Assembly (NCBI RefSeq): GCF_000244755.1
Contig: NZ_AHOO02000006.1
Coordinates: 248,001-312,000 of the forward strand
Reading direction: 5' to 3'
Length of the DNA: 64,000 nt
Source of the DNA: Leptospira licerasiae serovar Varillal str. VAR 010
Lineage (GTDB): Bacteria > Spirochaetota > Leptospiria > Leptospirales > Leptospiraceae
The notes under the pieces are model-generated. The model saw nothing but the letters and a program-made list of their open reading frames with translations, had not been told where the DNA came from and did no database searches. A program made the translations under genes and the position numbers. Positions 35,101-43,963 of this stretch are shown here, in pieces; within the stretch, counting starts at the first letter, position 1, and every line of letters starts with the position of its first letter.

Positions 35101-35237
35101 TCTAAAATTTCAATCCCGGTTCCAGGTTTCGATAATTCGGACCTAGAGAAGGAGCAGTCAGCTCTACATTTTAGATTTCGGCAAAAAGAGACAAAACCTA
35201 CTAAAAAATACGGGAAAATCTATAGGAAACCGGACTT

Positions 35238-35846
35238 TCAGCCTTCCGCATCTTCTATAATATAGTCTGCGATCCGGATCAGTCTCCCAAGTACAGGCTT
35301 AAGCTTACTATATTCCTGGTAACATTCCTCGTATTTTTCCAGGATTGGTCCGATTTGGGTCACGGACTTAGGGGATAAGTTCAAACTGGAAATATTGGAT
35401 TCGGAGAGTTTTTCCGCAGATTCCAAACTGTCGAAAAACCTTGTGATCTCTTTGAAGATGGATTCGTCCGCCCTATCGTTCTTTTCGAAATTGGATTCTA
35501 TTTTTAAGATATAGTCGGTGAGAGTTTGTTTGAGTCGGACTTCTTCTTCATTCGCTTTTCGTTTTGCGGTTAAGTTGTTTACCTTACTATAACGAGCCAT
35601 CGCTTCTTCGTATGAATGGCTGACGGACTGCCTGTTTTGTTGGATCAGCCTTACCAATGAAACTACCGAGCAGAAGTCCCAGGCAGTATCTTTTTTGTTC
35701 CGGATCTCTGGGAACATTTCTCCACCATTGGAATCGTCCACCTCCAATCCGGAAAGTTTTTCTAATATTCTTCCCGTGGACCCAGAGCCTTGTATCTCTC
35801 GGGCCACCGAAAGAAAGATAGGATTTTGGTCCAGGGAAGTGCTCAT
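35238..35846 (-). CDS. Hypothetical helical protein
   Basis: A 202-residue soluble protein with no signal peptide or recognised domain. It is mostly charged helix with Lys/Glu-rich stretches such as KVNNLTAKRKANEEEVRLKQ, and leucine spacing that suggests a coiled coil or helical bundle. The start codon shares one base with the stop of the cyclophilin gene (TAATG), so it is co-expressed with the argH-cyclophilin unit. I cannot assign a function. Confidence 0.6.
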   Translation of the reverse strand: MSTSLDQNPIFLSVAREIQGSGSTGRILEKLSGLEVDDSNGGEMFPEIRNKKDTAWDFCSVVSLVRLIQQNRQSVSHSYEEAMARYSKVNNLTAKRKANEEEVRLKQTLTDYILKIESNFEKNDRADESIFKEITRFFDSLESAEKLSESNISSLNLSPKSVTQIGPILEKYEECYQEYSKLKPVLGRLIRIADYIIEDAEG

Positions 35847-36748
35847 TATTTTGCCCTCTTATCGTAGATGGATACTTTACGGATGGTAGTTTTTCCGTTT
35901 CCGGATGCGATGATCTTATCTACTACTTCCGAGCCTTGGACGATCTGTCCAAAAACCGTATGCAAGCCGTCCAAATGAGGGGTGTCCACTTGGTTGATGA
36001 AAAACTGAGAACCGTTTGTGTTCGGTCCAGCGTTTGCCATTGCCAATGCACCTTTAATTGCCTTTTTACTCTTCACAACATTATTATAACGATACCCTAA
36101 TCGATATAGGACTTCCATGACGGAAAGATTTTTGGCCTTCTCTAAATTACTTTCTAGTTCTTCTCTTCTTTCGTCCGCCTCTCTTTGGCTGCGAATTCCA
36201 AGTTCTCCGCCAATGTATCTGTATAAATAACCTGTATAATATTGGGACTGTCCTATTTTTATCTGGTCTAGGCCTAAACTCGCCGCATTGATCTCATCAG
36301 CAAATCTGTATCCGGGAGTTCCTGAACCGTCTCCATATGGACATCCACCTTGGATCATAAAACCTTCGATCACTCTATGAAATGTTAATCCATCATAGAA
36401 CGGTCTTTTTTGGGGTTGTCCGTTACGAAGAGTAAATTCTTTCTCTCCTTGTGCCAGATCTATGAAGTTTTGGACCGTTTTAGAAGCATCCTTATCGTAC
36501 AATTCAAAAAGCATATTACCTTGGGTGGTTTCGATCAAGGCATAGATCGCAGGTTTTTCCGGAAGTACGACGCGAGGTTTTTCTTCTTTTCTAACTACTA
36601 CGTCTACAGGGCTATATGCCTCCGGAACATATCTTTGTTCCGCATATGGGTTTGCCTTACAGGCAAAAGAAAATAATAAAATCGTAAACGATACTAAGGC
36701 GCCTAAAATTCGGAGCTTAGAATTCGATCTTACATTCGGATAATTCAT
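35846..36748 (-). CDS. Peptidyl-prolyl cis-trans isomerase, cyclophilin lipoprotein
   Basis: A 300-residue precursor. The signal ends in LFSFAC (C30), a likely lipoprotein attachment site. The cyclophilin domain begins YALIETTQGNMLFELYDKDA, with FHRVIEGFMIQGGCPYGDGSGTPGYRF, GALAMANAGPNTNGSQFFINQ and LDGLHTVFGQIVQG carrying the active-site R, F, Q and H residues. An insertion of about 60 residues sits after YRFADE (YTGYLYRYIGGE to KKAIKG), longer than in PpiA. It catalyses proline isomerisation of exported proteins. It overlaps argH by 4 bp. Confidence 0.92.
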   Translation of the reverse strand: MNYPNVRSNSKLRILGALVSFTILLFSFACKANPYAEQRYVPEAYSPVDVVVRKEEKPRVVLPEKPAIYALIETTQGNMLFELYDKDASKTVQNFIDLAQGEKEFTLRNGQPQKRPFYDGLTFHRVIEGFMIQGGCPYGDGSGTPGYRFADEINAASLGLDQIKIGQSQYYTGYLYRYIGGELGIRSQREADERREELESNLEKAKNLSVMEVLYRLGYRYNNVVKSKKAIKGALAMANAGPNTNGSQFFINQVDTPHLDGLHTVFGQIVQGSEVVDKIIASGNGKTTIRKVSIYDKRAK

Positions 36749-38166
36749 TTCGTATTCCTTTGGATTGAGTTGATAGATTGTTTTGCAAGTTCTAATTGTT
36801 CTAACTGTCTAGTTCTGGAAGTTCCACCATAGCTAGACTTTTTATCCGTAGATAACTCCAGACTCACCGCTTTGGAATATTCATCTCCCGCAAAAAAAGG
36901 TGAAATTCCTTTTCGAATCTCTTCGCCAATTGTGAATAAATTCTCTTTTCTTTCCACACATTCGGAGACAAGCCTTCCCACTAATTCGTGAGCTGTTCTG
37001 AATGGGACTTTTTTTTCTCCCACCAAAAAGTCGGCTAGATCTGTCGCAGTTGCAAATCCTTCTTTCAGGGATCTTTCTCCTCTTTCCGGTCTGAACTGCA
37101 TTTCGGATACCATGGCTTCTAAACCTTCCAGACTTAAAAGAACTGTTTCCACCGCATCAAAAACGGCTAACTTGTCTTCTTGTAAATCACGATTGTAGGT
37201 AAGAGGCAATCCCTTTAAGAGCCCGATTAGATGATTTAAGTTACCCGCAACTCTTGCGGATTTTCCTCGAATGAGCTCGGCGATATCCGGATTTTTTTTC
37301 TGGGGCATGATAGAAGATCCGGTAGTGAGTGAATCTGGTAGTTTTACCAGACCGAATTCCTGAGAAGAATAAAGTACGATATCCTCACAAAACCGAGATG
37401 CATGGGACATTGTTTGTACTGCGGCGAATAAAAATTGGAGAAGATGATCTCTATTCGAAACTCCATCCATACTATTGGGAGAAATAGAATCCACTTTTAG
37501 TTCAGAGGCCAAAAACTCCCTGTCGTTTTGGTAATTCACTCCAGCCATTGCACCGGAACCTAAAACAAGAATGTTCGCAGTCTTTTGGGCGAATTCGAAA
37601 AACTCCAGATCACGAGTGAACATCCAAAAATAGGCCAATAAAAAGTGAGAGGCTCTGATCGGTTGAGCGACTTGCAGATGAGTATATCCCGGAATAATCG
37701 TATCTATATTTTTAGAAGCCTGTTCGTAAAGTGCCTCTCTCAAAGAATCCAAACGGAGGATAATTTCTTGGATACGATTTCTTACATAAAGCCTTGTGTC
37801 TTGCGAGACCTGATCATTTCTCGACCTAGCCGTATGTAATTTTTTTCCCACTTCTCCTTTCAATTCCGTAAGTCTGGATTCCACATGCATGTGAATATCT
37901 TCCAGCTCGGAACTGAATTTGAAATTTCCGGATTCGATTTCTTCTTCTACCTGATTTAATCCGTCTAGTATGTCTTTTAATTCTGTGGAATTTAAGATGC
38001 CCATCTTTGCAAGCATCTTAGCGTGAGCCCTACTTCCTTCTAGATCTTCTTTGTACAATTTTTGGTCGAAGGATATGGATTCTCCTATCCTTTCCATGAT
38101 GGAAGAAGCTTTTTCTTTAAATCTTCCCCCCCAAAGTTTAGAGTTCTTGTCCTCAGGTGTATTCAT
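36745..38166 (-). CDS. argH: Argininosuccinate lyase
   Basis: A 473-residue fumarase/aspartase-superfamily enzyme. Landmarks are LWGGRFKEKA at the N-terminus, LHTARSRNDQVSQDTRLY, PGYTHLQVAQPIRASHFLLA with the catalytic histidine, and the signature TGSSIMPQKKNPD. It splits argininosuccinate into arginine and fumarate. The downstream cyclophilin gene begins within its stop codon. No other arginine genes are in the window, so its placement here is not pathway-based. Confidence 0.97.
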   Translation of the reverse strand: MNTPEDKNSKLWGGRFKEKASSIMERIGESISFDQKLYKEDLEGSRAHAKMLAKMGILNSTELKDILDGLNQVEEEIESGNFKFSSELEDIHMHVESRLTELKGEVGKKLHTARSRNDQVSQDTRLYVRNRIQEIILRLDSLREALYEQASKNIDTIIPGYTHLQVAQPIRASHFLLAYFWMFTRDLEFFEFAQKTANILVLGSGAMAGVNYQNDREFLASELKVDSISPNSMDGVSNRDHLLQFLFAAVQTMSHASRFCEDIVLYSSQEFGLVKLPDSLTTGSSIMPQKKNPDIAELIRGKSARVAGNLNHLIGLLKGLPLTYNRDLQEDKLAVFDAVETVLLSLEGLEAMVSEMQFRPERGERSLKEGFATATDLADFLVGEKKVPFRTAHELVGRLVSECVERKENLFTIGEEIRKGISPFFAGDEYSKAVSLELSTDKKSSYGGTSRTRQLEQLELAKQSINSIQRNTK

Positions 38167-38184
38167 TAAAATGATTTAAATGCC

Positions 38185-38625
38185 TTATTGATTTTCCGCA
38201 AATGTCTGGAGCCAATCTCTTAGGACCTCTATTTCTTCCGGATCCAGTTTTGAGTTAGGATGCAGGAATATATAATCCTTGGGCGGCATATTTCCTTCTT
38301 CGATTTCCTCTAGTATTTCTTCCGCTAGATCCGCCTTTTTTTCCGGCTTTAAGGTTTCCCATTCGGAAAAATTCAATTCTTCCCGGCCTTCTTCTATATG
38401 ATGCGAGATATATAAAGAAACCGGAAAAACCTTAGAATACCAGGGCCATTGTACTAGGTCCGAATGGCAGTCATAACAAGACTTTCGAAAAATCTTTTTG
38501 ACGCGTTCTTCCGTTTTGATTTCATTAGCATTCTTTCCCAACGGAGGTTGGACGGGGATTAACTGAAGAGCAAGGAATACGACTAGCAGTCCGATTCCGA
38601 AACGGATCCAAATTTTTCTCATCAC
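38185..38625 (-). CDS. Haem-binding domain protein (CxxCH), membrane-anchored
   Basis: A 146-residue protein with one N-terminal membrane helix (IGLLVVFLALQLIPVQPPLG) and a haem-attachment motif CYDCH at residues 50-54. The context VKKIFRKSCYDCHSDLVQWPWYSK continues into HIEEGREELNFSEW, matching the 'haem-bd' family of periplasmic proteins. A methionine in GNMPPKDY may be the distal ligand. It likely carries one c-type haem in the periplasm, electron partner unknown. It precedes argH by 18 bp on the same strand. Confidence 0.85.
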   Translation of the reverse strand: MMRKIWIRFGIGLLVVFLALQLIPVQPPLGKNANEIKTEERVKKIFRKSCYDCHSDLVQWPWYSKVFPVSLYISHHIEEGREELNFSEWETLKPEKKADLAEEILEEIEEGNMPPKDYIFLHPNSKLDPEEIEVLRDWLQTFAENQ

Positions 38626-38693
38626 TCCCGCTAAGAATACGGACGGGAATGTTTTTGAAAATAGAATTTTTCCCCTTTCTTCTACCTAAAACC

Positions 38694-39164
38694 ATGAACT
38701 TTTTGCAAGACGGACATAACCTCTCTTATCTTTGGATCGCCTCCGGGATCGTTCTCATGATTCTCGAACTTTTTGTCCCAGGAACATTCGTATTTTTTTT
38801 AGGACTTTCCGCGGCAATCGTAGGAAGTATTTCCTATTTTTTTGAAATAGGGTTTTGGACCCAGGCAATCGTTTGGGCGGCACTTTCAGGAATTCTAATT
38901 TGGGTAGGAGGAAGTTTTCTAAGGAAGTTCTTTCCTTCTTCTTCGGAAAGGGCAACTCTTAAGTCCGAAGAAGGCCCCGGAAGGATCGTTCTAGTTTCCA
39001 AAGATATACTTGTAGAAAGGAAAGGTGGCAGGGTCGTATTCCAAGGAACCGAATGGGATGCGATCAGCAAATCCAAACGTATCCCGGCAGGTAAAAGAGC
39101 CAGGATCTTAGAAAGAGAGAATCTGACATTTGTCGTGGAGCCGATCGAGCTTCCTGAAATTTAA
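38694..39164 (+). CDS. NfeD-like membrane protein
   Basis: About 156 residues. Helices near the N-terminus (LWIASGIVLMILELFVPGTFVFFLGLS) carry the ELFVPGTF signature of NfeD1b proteins. A C-terminal OB-fold domain follows (RVVFQGTEWDAISKSKRIPAGKRARIL). NfeD proteins work with SPFH/stomatin partners in membrane organisation, and two SPFH genes follow directly. The ATG at 38694 fits the family start; an in-frame ATG at 38649 with GGACGGGA very close upstream is possible. Confidence 0.87.
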   Translation: MNFLQDGHNLSYLWIASGIVLMILELFVPGTFVFFLGLSAAIVGSISYFFEIGFWTQAIVWAALSGILIWVGGSFLRKFFPSSSERATLKSEEGPGRIVLVSKDILVERKGGRVVFQGTEWDAISKSKRIPAGKRARILERENLTFVVEPIELPEI

Positions 39165-39196
39165 TCATTATTGGATAGGAGTTAGAAACTAACAAA

Positions 39197-40132
39197 ATGG
39201 ACCCATTTCTATTTTTTACGCTGATCTTTATAGCAGTCATCTACCTAATTATGAAGACTTGCATTGTGGTTCCCCAAACCTACAGTTTTGTAGTGGAAAG
39301 ACTTGGGGTCTTCCGTGGAGCGCTTGGCGCAGGTTTTCATTTTCTCATTCCGATCATTGACCAGATCAGATACAAACAACTCTTAAAGGAGATCGCAATC
39401 GATATTCCTCCTCAGACTTGTATCACTAAGGATAACGTTTCCATTTTGGTGGACGGTATTCTGTACATCAGGGTCATGGATGCTTACAAGGCTTCTTACG
39501 AGATCGAAAACTTCCGAAACGCTACCATTCAGTTGGCGCAAACCACTCTTCGTTCCGAAATAGGTAAACTTGTATTGGACCATACATTCTCGGAAAGAGA
39601 CGATATCAATGCAAACGTAGTTCGCGCATTGGACGAGGCAACGGATCCTTGGGGAATTAAAGTAACCCGTTACGAGATCAAAAATATTTCTCCTCCTAAA
39701 GAAATCCTTCATGAAATGGAAGAACAGGTAAAAGCGGAACGTGTAAAACGTGCAGAGATCACTATCTCCGAAGGAGAGAAAGTTTCTCGTATCAATCGTT
39801 CCATGGGAGAAAGACAGGAAGCGATCAACCTTTCCGAAGGTGAAAAGATCAAAAAGGTAAACGAGGCGGAAGGTAAAGCCAAAGAGATAGAGTTTATCGC
39901 CCAAGCAAAAGCAAAAGGGATCCAAATGATCGCAGAAGCTACCGGAAACGACGGAGGACCAGAAGCGGTCAATCTTCAGATCACTGAGGATTATCTGTCC
40001 GGATTAGGACTCATCCTAGAAAAAGCAAAAACCACCGTTCTTCCGACGGAAATGGCAAACGTAGTCGGTTTCTTTGAAGGTATCTCCAAGGTAACCAATA
40101 AATTCCCAGGATTGGATGCAGAGAAGGAGTAA
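39197..40132 (+). CDS. SPFH/stomatin-family protein (QmcA-like), first copy
   Basis: A 311-residue protein with one N-terminal membrane helix. The SPFH domain has VVPQTYSFVVERLGVFRG, DIPPQTCITKDNVSILVDG and LRSEIGKLVLDHTFSERD. A long Glu/Ala/Lys coiled coil follows (EAINLSEGEKIKKVNEAEGKAKEIEF in two overlapping blocks). Stomatin/QmcA proteins oligomerise into large membrane cages that hold proteases or organise lipids. It lies 32 bp after the nfeD gene and shares one base with a paralogue downstream, giving a three-gene unit. Confidence 0.9.
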   Translation: MDPFLFFTLIFIAVIYLIMKTCIVVPQTYSFVVERLGVFRGALGAGFHFLIPIIDQIRYKQLLKEIAIDIPPQTCITKDNVSILVDGILYIRVMDAYKASYEIENFRNATIQLAQTTLRSEIGKLVLDHTFSERDDINANVVRALDEATDPWGIKVTRYEIKNISPPKEILHEMEEQVKAERVKRAEITISEGEKVSRINRSMGERQEAINLSEGEKIKKVNEAEGKAKEIEFIAQAKAKGIQMIAEATGNDGGPEAVNLQITEDYLSGLGLILEKAKTTVLPTEMANVVGFFEGISKVTNKFPGLDAEKE

Positions 40133-41064
40133 TGCTAATGTTTGTTTCAGTATTTTTATGGATATTTTGGCTCGGGTTTTTACTCTACTTCGCGTATAAA
40201 CTTTATCGTTCTTTGAGAATCGTTTCCGCTCAAGAATGTATCATTGTAGAAAGACTCGGAAAATACAGCAGGACCCTCCATGCAGGGTTCCATATTCTGA
40301 TCCCATTTATAGATTATGATGCATATTATCATACTCTAAAAGAGCAGGCGATCGACGTTCCTCCTCAAACCTGTATCACAAAAGATAACGTTAAGGTGGA
40401 GATGGATGGGATTTTGTATTTAAGAGTACTTGATCCTCAAAAAGCAAGTTATGGAATAGAAGACTATAGATTCGCAGTCACCCAACTTGTACAAACTACA
40501 ATGAGAGCGATCATTGGGACCATGGATCTGGATACAACCTTCGAGACCAGAGAAGTGATCAATAGTAAAATTTTAGAAGTTCTAGACCAAGCGGGAGAAC
40601 CTTGGGGAGTTCGGGTAAATCGTTATGAGATAGTAAACATTGCCCCTCCTAAATCCATTATTGAAGCGATGGAAAGAGAGAAAAAAGCACAGATCACCAA
40701 AAAGGCACAGATCTCTCTTTCAGAAGGAGATAGAGATTCTAGGATCAACCGTTCCTTAGGTATCAAAGAAGAAGCGATCAATAAGTCCGAGGGTGAAAAA
40801 CAAAAAAGGATCAATGAGGCGGAAGGACAAGCTGCTGAAATTGAATCCATAGCAATCGCCACTGCAAAGGGTATTGAACTACTTGCGTCTTCCATCAAAA
40901 CAAAAGGTGGAAAAGAAGCGGTTAAACTTAGGATCGCTCAGAGATTTATCAAAGAGGTGGAAAAATTAGGACAGGACGGAACAGAACTTGTTCTTCCGTT
41001 AAACCTATCTAATTTTAAATCCGTAATGAAGTCTGTACTCGGAAGCGAGGACAAAAAGGCTTAA
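40132..41064 (+). CDS. SPFH/stomatin-family protein, second copy
   Basis: A 310-residue paralogue of the preceding gene with the same layout: one N-terminal helix (FLWIFWLGFLLYFAYKL), SPFH domain (SAQECIIVERLGKYSRTLHAG, DVPPQTCITKDNVKVEMDG) and a C-terminal coiled coil. The last 50 residues differ most between copies. Two ATGs (40132 and 40138) are possible starts; AGGAG at 40124-40128 suits the second at least as well. The pair may build a hetero-oligomeric cage, an inference from the tandem layout. A long hairpin follows. Confidence 0.9.
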   Translation: MLMFVSVFLWIFWLGFLLYFAYKLYRSLRIVSAQECIIVERLGKYSRTLHAGFHILIPFIDYDAYYHTLKEQAIDVPPQTCITKDNVKVEMDGILYLRVLDPQKASYGIEDYRFAVTQLVQTTMRAIIGTMDLDTTFETREVINSKILEVLDQAGEPWGVRVNRYEIVNIAPPKSIIEAMEREKKAQITKKAQISLSEGDRDSRINRSLGIKEEAINKSEGEKQKRINEAEGQAAEIESIAIATAKGIELLASSIKTKGGKEAVKLRIAQRFIKEVEKLGQDGTELVLPLNLSNFKSVMKSVLGSEDKKA

Positions 41065-41073
41065 GATCAAAAT

Positions 41074-41101
41074 CGTATCCGGAAAATCATTTCCGGATAC
41101 G
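41074..41101. terminator. Perfect 12-bp hairpin between convergent SPFH and fliN genes
   Basis: CGTATCCGGAAA (41074-41085) and TTTCCGGATACG (41090-41101) form an uninterrupted 12-bp stem with a four-base loop. It lies 10 bases from each stop codon. The T-tracts on both sides are weak, but position and stem strength fit a bidirectional terminator. Confidence 0.75.
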
Positions 41102-41111
41102 AAAATTCTAT

Positions 41112-41630
41112 TTAGATCATTCTTCTAGATGGATCAACTATCTCGGTAATTCTAATTCCGTAATAATCATCCAATAGGACCAGTTTTCCCTTTCCTACCA
41201 GCTTGCCGTTTGCTAAAATATCCAAATCTTCTCCGACTGCATTGTCCAGTTCTACAACTGCACCTTCGTTCAGACCTAGGACATCTTTAATGTACATATT
41301 TGTCCTACCTAATTCAACAGTAAGAGCCACATTAACATCTAGTAATAGATTAAGGTTCGCGGTATTGGAAGAAACGGAACTAGAGCGAGCGCTTGCTTTT
41401 GGGGGCGCAGGAGTAGAAGAAGGTCCCAAGGCCGCCGCAATATCCGCGAAAGATGGAGCTCCTCCAGATGCAGGAGAAGTAGAAGCACCTGCTCCACCGC
41501 CTGCATCTCCTAATAAGGAATCCAATTCTCCGCTCAGATTAAAATCTGCTGAGCCACCGCCCCCACCGCCAGGACTGGACCCGGTTAGTAATGCGTCTAT
41601 ATCGTCTTGTGAAAGGGAGCCTTCACCCAT
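41112..41630 (-). CDS. fliN: Flagellar motor switch protein FliN
   Basis: A 172-residue FliN. The C-terminal SpoA domain (NLNLLLDVNVALTVELGRT, IKDVLGLNEGAVVELDN, GEDLDILANGKLVGKGKLVL) ends in the usual DDYYGIRITEI. The N-terminus carries LSQDDIDALLTG, similar to the FliM CheY-binding peptide, then about 70 residues rich in Gly, Ala, Ser and Pro. That extension and peptide make it resemble FliN/FliY forms able to contact CheY-P. It stands alone as a minus-strand gene between two plus-strand units. Confidence 0.95.
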   Translation of the reverse strand: MGEGSLSQDDIDALLTGSSPGGGGGGSADFNLSGELDSLLGDAGGGAGASTSPASGGAPSFADIAAALGPSSTPAPPKASARSSSVSSNTANLNLLLDVNVALTVELGRTNMYIKDVLGLNEGAVVELDNAVGEDLDILANGKLVGKGKLVLLDDYYGIRITEIVDPSRRMI

Positions 41631-41711
41631 TAGGACTTGCCTCCAAAGGTTCTTTCTAAATTCTTCGACAGAACCGAAAGATTATACAAGAGAAATTCTA
41701 GGGAAGAAAGA

Positions 41712-43007
41712 ATGAAACCTGAAGATTTGACCCCTCCGTCGGCGCGAAATTCCGGAAATATCCTGGATTTTACCCAGGCAAAAAACCTACTTTACTCGGA
41801 ATTAAAAGGTCTGGGAGTCAAGGATGCGGAACTTCCCGCATTTGTGCCTGACAAAAAAGATCTCAGGATCGAATTTCCTATCCCTGGCACTGACAAAGCA
41901 CAGTTGCTGGATTGTATCCAGATAGTTCGTAACCATATTGAAAATCTGAGGATCCATACTTTCGAACCGGGATATGTTTGCCTACAAGCCCTGAATGAGA
42001 ATCTATTCGAAACTAAAAACATTTTAGACAATGCAAAGTTCCGTTTTTATGCGGGAAGGAACCAAAGCAAAATAGAGATCACTAAAAAGGGAGATTTCCA
42101 TAGAGAGGAGATTTTTTCCGCAATCGATCTATTCAAGTATCTCAGACTTTCTAAACAAGAGTCGGTCCAAAATCCAAAAGAACTTTTACTCAGACTAGGG
42201 ATCGATGTGTTCGATCCGATAGAAGCTAAGAAGAAGGGAGACTGGATGACATTCGAGGCCATCGCAGGTTACGAGGATGTCAAAAGACAAATATTAGAAT
42301 CCATTATACTTCCTCTAAAATCTCCTGAAACCTTAGAGGAACTTTCCAAACTCACTCGTAAATTTCCCGGAAGAACAAAACCAAGAGCAATTCTTTTGGA
42401 AGGAGAACCTGGGGTCGGAAAAACCACAATGGCAAAGGTGATTTCATGTATGACGGAAATCCCTCTCATCTATGTGCCGGTAGAATCCATTTTAAGTAAA
42501 TATTATGGGGAAAGCGCCCAGAACATGGCTTATGTCTTTGACGTGGCTTCCCTATTCCCTTCTTGCCTTTTATTTTTGGACGAAATAGATTCCTTAGCAG
42601 GCTCCAGGGACGACGGCCTATTTGAGGCTACCCGGAACATTCTATCAGTATTATTACGAAAACTAGATGGTTTCGAAGGGGGACAAAAATCAATTACCCT
42701 GGGGGCTACCAATAGAAAACAGGACTTGGATAAGGCTTTGCTTTCCAGATTCGACAGATCCGTATTCTTCCCCCTGCCTAACGAAAAAGAAAGGGCTGCG
42801 ATATTAGGGAATTATGCTAAACATCTACAGGATTCGGAGCGTTTAACAATTTCACAACGATTGGGATCGCATTCTGGCCGGGATTTACGGGATTTCTGCG
42901 ATTTTGTGGAAAGGAGATGGGCGGCTTACCTGATCGAAAAAGGATTGAAACCGACTCCTCCCCCCTATGAACTGTATTTGGAAACGAGTTCAAAATCCGG
43001 AAAATAA
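41712..43007 (+). CDS. AAA-family ATPase
   Basis: About 431 residues. A 200-residue N-terminal region lacks a recognised domain. It is followed by one AAA module: Walker A EGEPGVGKTTMAK near residue 230, Walker B LLFLDEIDSLAG near 285, sensor GATNRKQDLD and arginine finger in LLSRFDRSVFFPLP. The module resembles the proteasomal/Cdc48/FtsH-type clade, but there is no protease domain or membrane helix. The start is the ATG at 41712 with GGGAAG upstream. Substrate unknown; the neighbouring flagellar genes may be coincidental. Confidence 0.8.
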   Translation: MKPEDLTPPSARNSGNILDFTQAKNLLYSELKGLGVKDAELPAFVPDKKDLRIEFPIPGTDKAQLLDCIQIVRNHIENLRIHTFEPGYVCLQALNENLFETKNILDNAKFRFYAGRNQSKIEITKKGDFHREEIFSAIDLFKYLRLSKQESVQNPKELLLRLGIDVFDPIEAKKKGDWMTFEAIAGYEDVKRQILESIILPLKSPETLEELSKLTRKFPGRTKPRAILLEGEPGVGKTTMAKVISCMTEIPLIYVPVESILSKYYGESAQNMAYVFDVASLFPSCLLFLDEIDSLAGSRDDGLFEATRNILSVLLRKLDGFEGGQKSITLGATNRKQDLDKALLSRFDRSVFFPLPNEKERAAILGNYAKHLQDSERLTISQRLGSHSGRDLRDFCDFVERRWAAYLIEKGLKPTPPPYELYLETSSKSGK

Positions 43008-43133
43008 ACGTTTTCGGTGCGAAAATGTAAGTCTTGGATTTAATCGGGAGTCTATTTTACCGATACTAGAGACAGGGTATTCTCGACTTTCGGGGAAACT
43101 CAAACGCAGAAGAGACCAAGGAAATAGGGTACA

Positions 43134-43958
43134 ATGAAACGCAAAATCGCATTTTGCCTGGCAATTTTTTCAATCGCAGGCATACTCAACGCTCAAGACA
43201 ACCAAGGCCAAAAGAAGGAAGACGGTCAAACCGGTGCGGCTATCCTTGAAACGGAAAAAGGTCTGGACCAAAGAGTTACCGCTCTAAACGAAAGACTGAA
43301 ACGTCATACCGTACTTATGAAAATGAAAGTACGTGTTCTTCCATTCAGAACCGTTCTTTACAAAGGAAAAGCAAACAACGACGAATGTGTGGTTTCCAGC
43401 AGTAACGCACAAGAAGATGCAGCAAATAACTGTATCCGAGTAGAAGTTTACGATTTCATTAAGGACGAGGAAAGAGGCCAAGGTAAGATCGTTCAAGGTG
43501 GACTTTCCAAATATATGGAAATCTTCTTCGAAGGACCTAACTCAAACGATCCGGATCCTAGAATGGAACCTCCCCGTAAGATCAGCAAAATTATCAGCAG
43601 AGTTTATAAGAACAACTTCCTGATCGAAGATAAATCGGTTTCCGAGATCATCGACAGAGCTCCTAACGATCAACCAGGTCATAACGATAAAATCGAACTT
43701 TTTTATCAAAAGAACGGTTATCCTGAAGGTGGTCGCCCAGAAACTCCTAGCGAAAAAGGTGTCGGTAAATACGTTCTTGCTAACGTAGAAAATACCAAGA
43801 CTCACCCGATCCGTAACACTTTCAAAAAGACGTTCTACATTAAACATTTGGATTCGTTCGACAGATTATTTACCAAAATTTTCGATTACAACGACCAATT
43901 AGGTAATGAGAATTACAAAGAGAACGTTAATACGCTCAAGGAATCCCTGAAATACTAA
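43134..43958 (+). CDS. fcpB: Exported protein, probable flagellar-coiling protein FcpB
   Basis: A 274-residue protein with a signal peptide (MKRKIAFCLAIFSIAGILNA, then QDNQ). The mature part is hydrophilic and rich in Lys, Asp and Asn, with no membrane helix. In L. interrogans the sheath protein FcpB (LIC11848, as I recall) lies about a dozen genes after fliM, and this gene is twelve genes from fliM here in otherwise matching content. FcpB coats the periplasmic flagellum and helps it supercoil. The assignment rests on gene order and protein type, not on a remembered alignment. Confidence 0.6.
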   Translation: MKRKIAFCLAIFSIAGILNAQDNQGQKKEDGQTGAAILETEKGLDQRVTALNERLKRHTVLMKMKVRVLPFRTVLYKGKANNDECVVSSSNAQEDAANNCIRVEVYDFIKDEERGQGKIVQGGLSKYMEIFFEGPNSNDPDPRMEPPRKISKIISRVYKNNFLIEDKSVSEIIDRAPNDQPGHNDKIELFYQKNGYPEGGRPETPSEKGVGKYVLANVENTKTHPIRNTFKKTFYIKHLDSFDRLFTKIFDYNDQLGNENYKENVNTLKESLKY

Positions 43959-43963
43959 GCTAA

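Noticed and set aside
39383..39925. 180-codon minus-strand open frame opposite the first SPFH gene
   Set aside because: Shadow frame full of Phe and Cys with no family match; the plus-strand gene is clear.
41203..41715. 170-codon plus-strand open frame opposite fliN
   Set aside because: Pro/Ser-rich shadow of the Gly/Ala-rich FliN linker.
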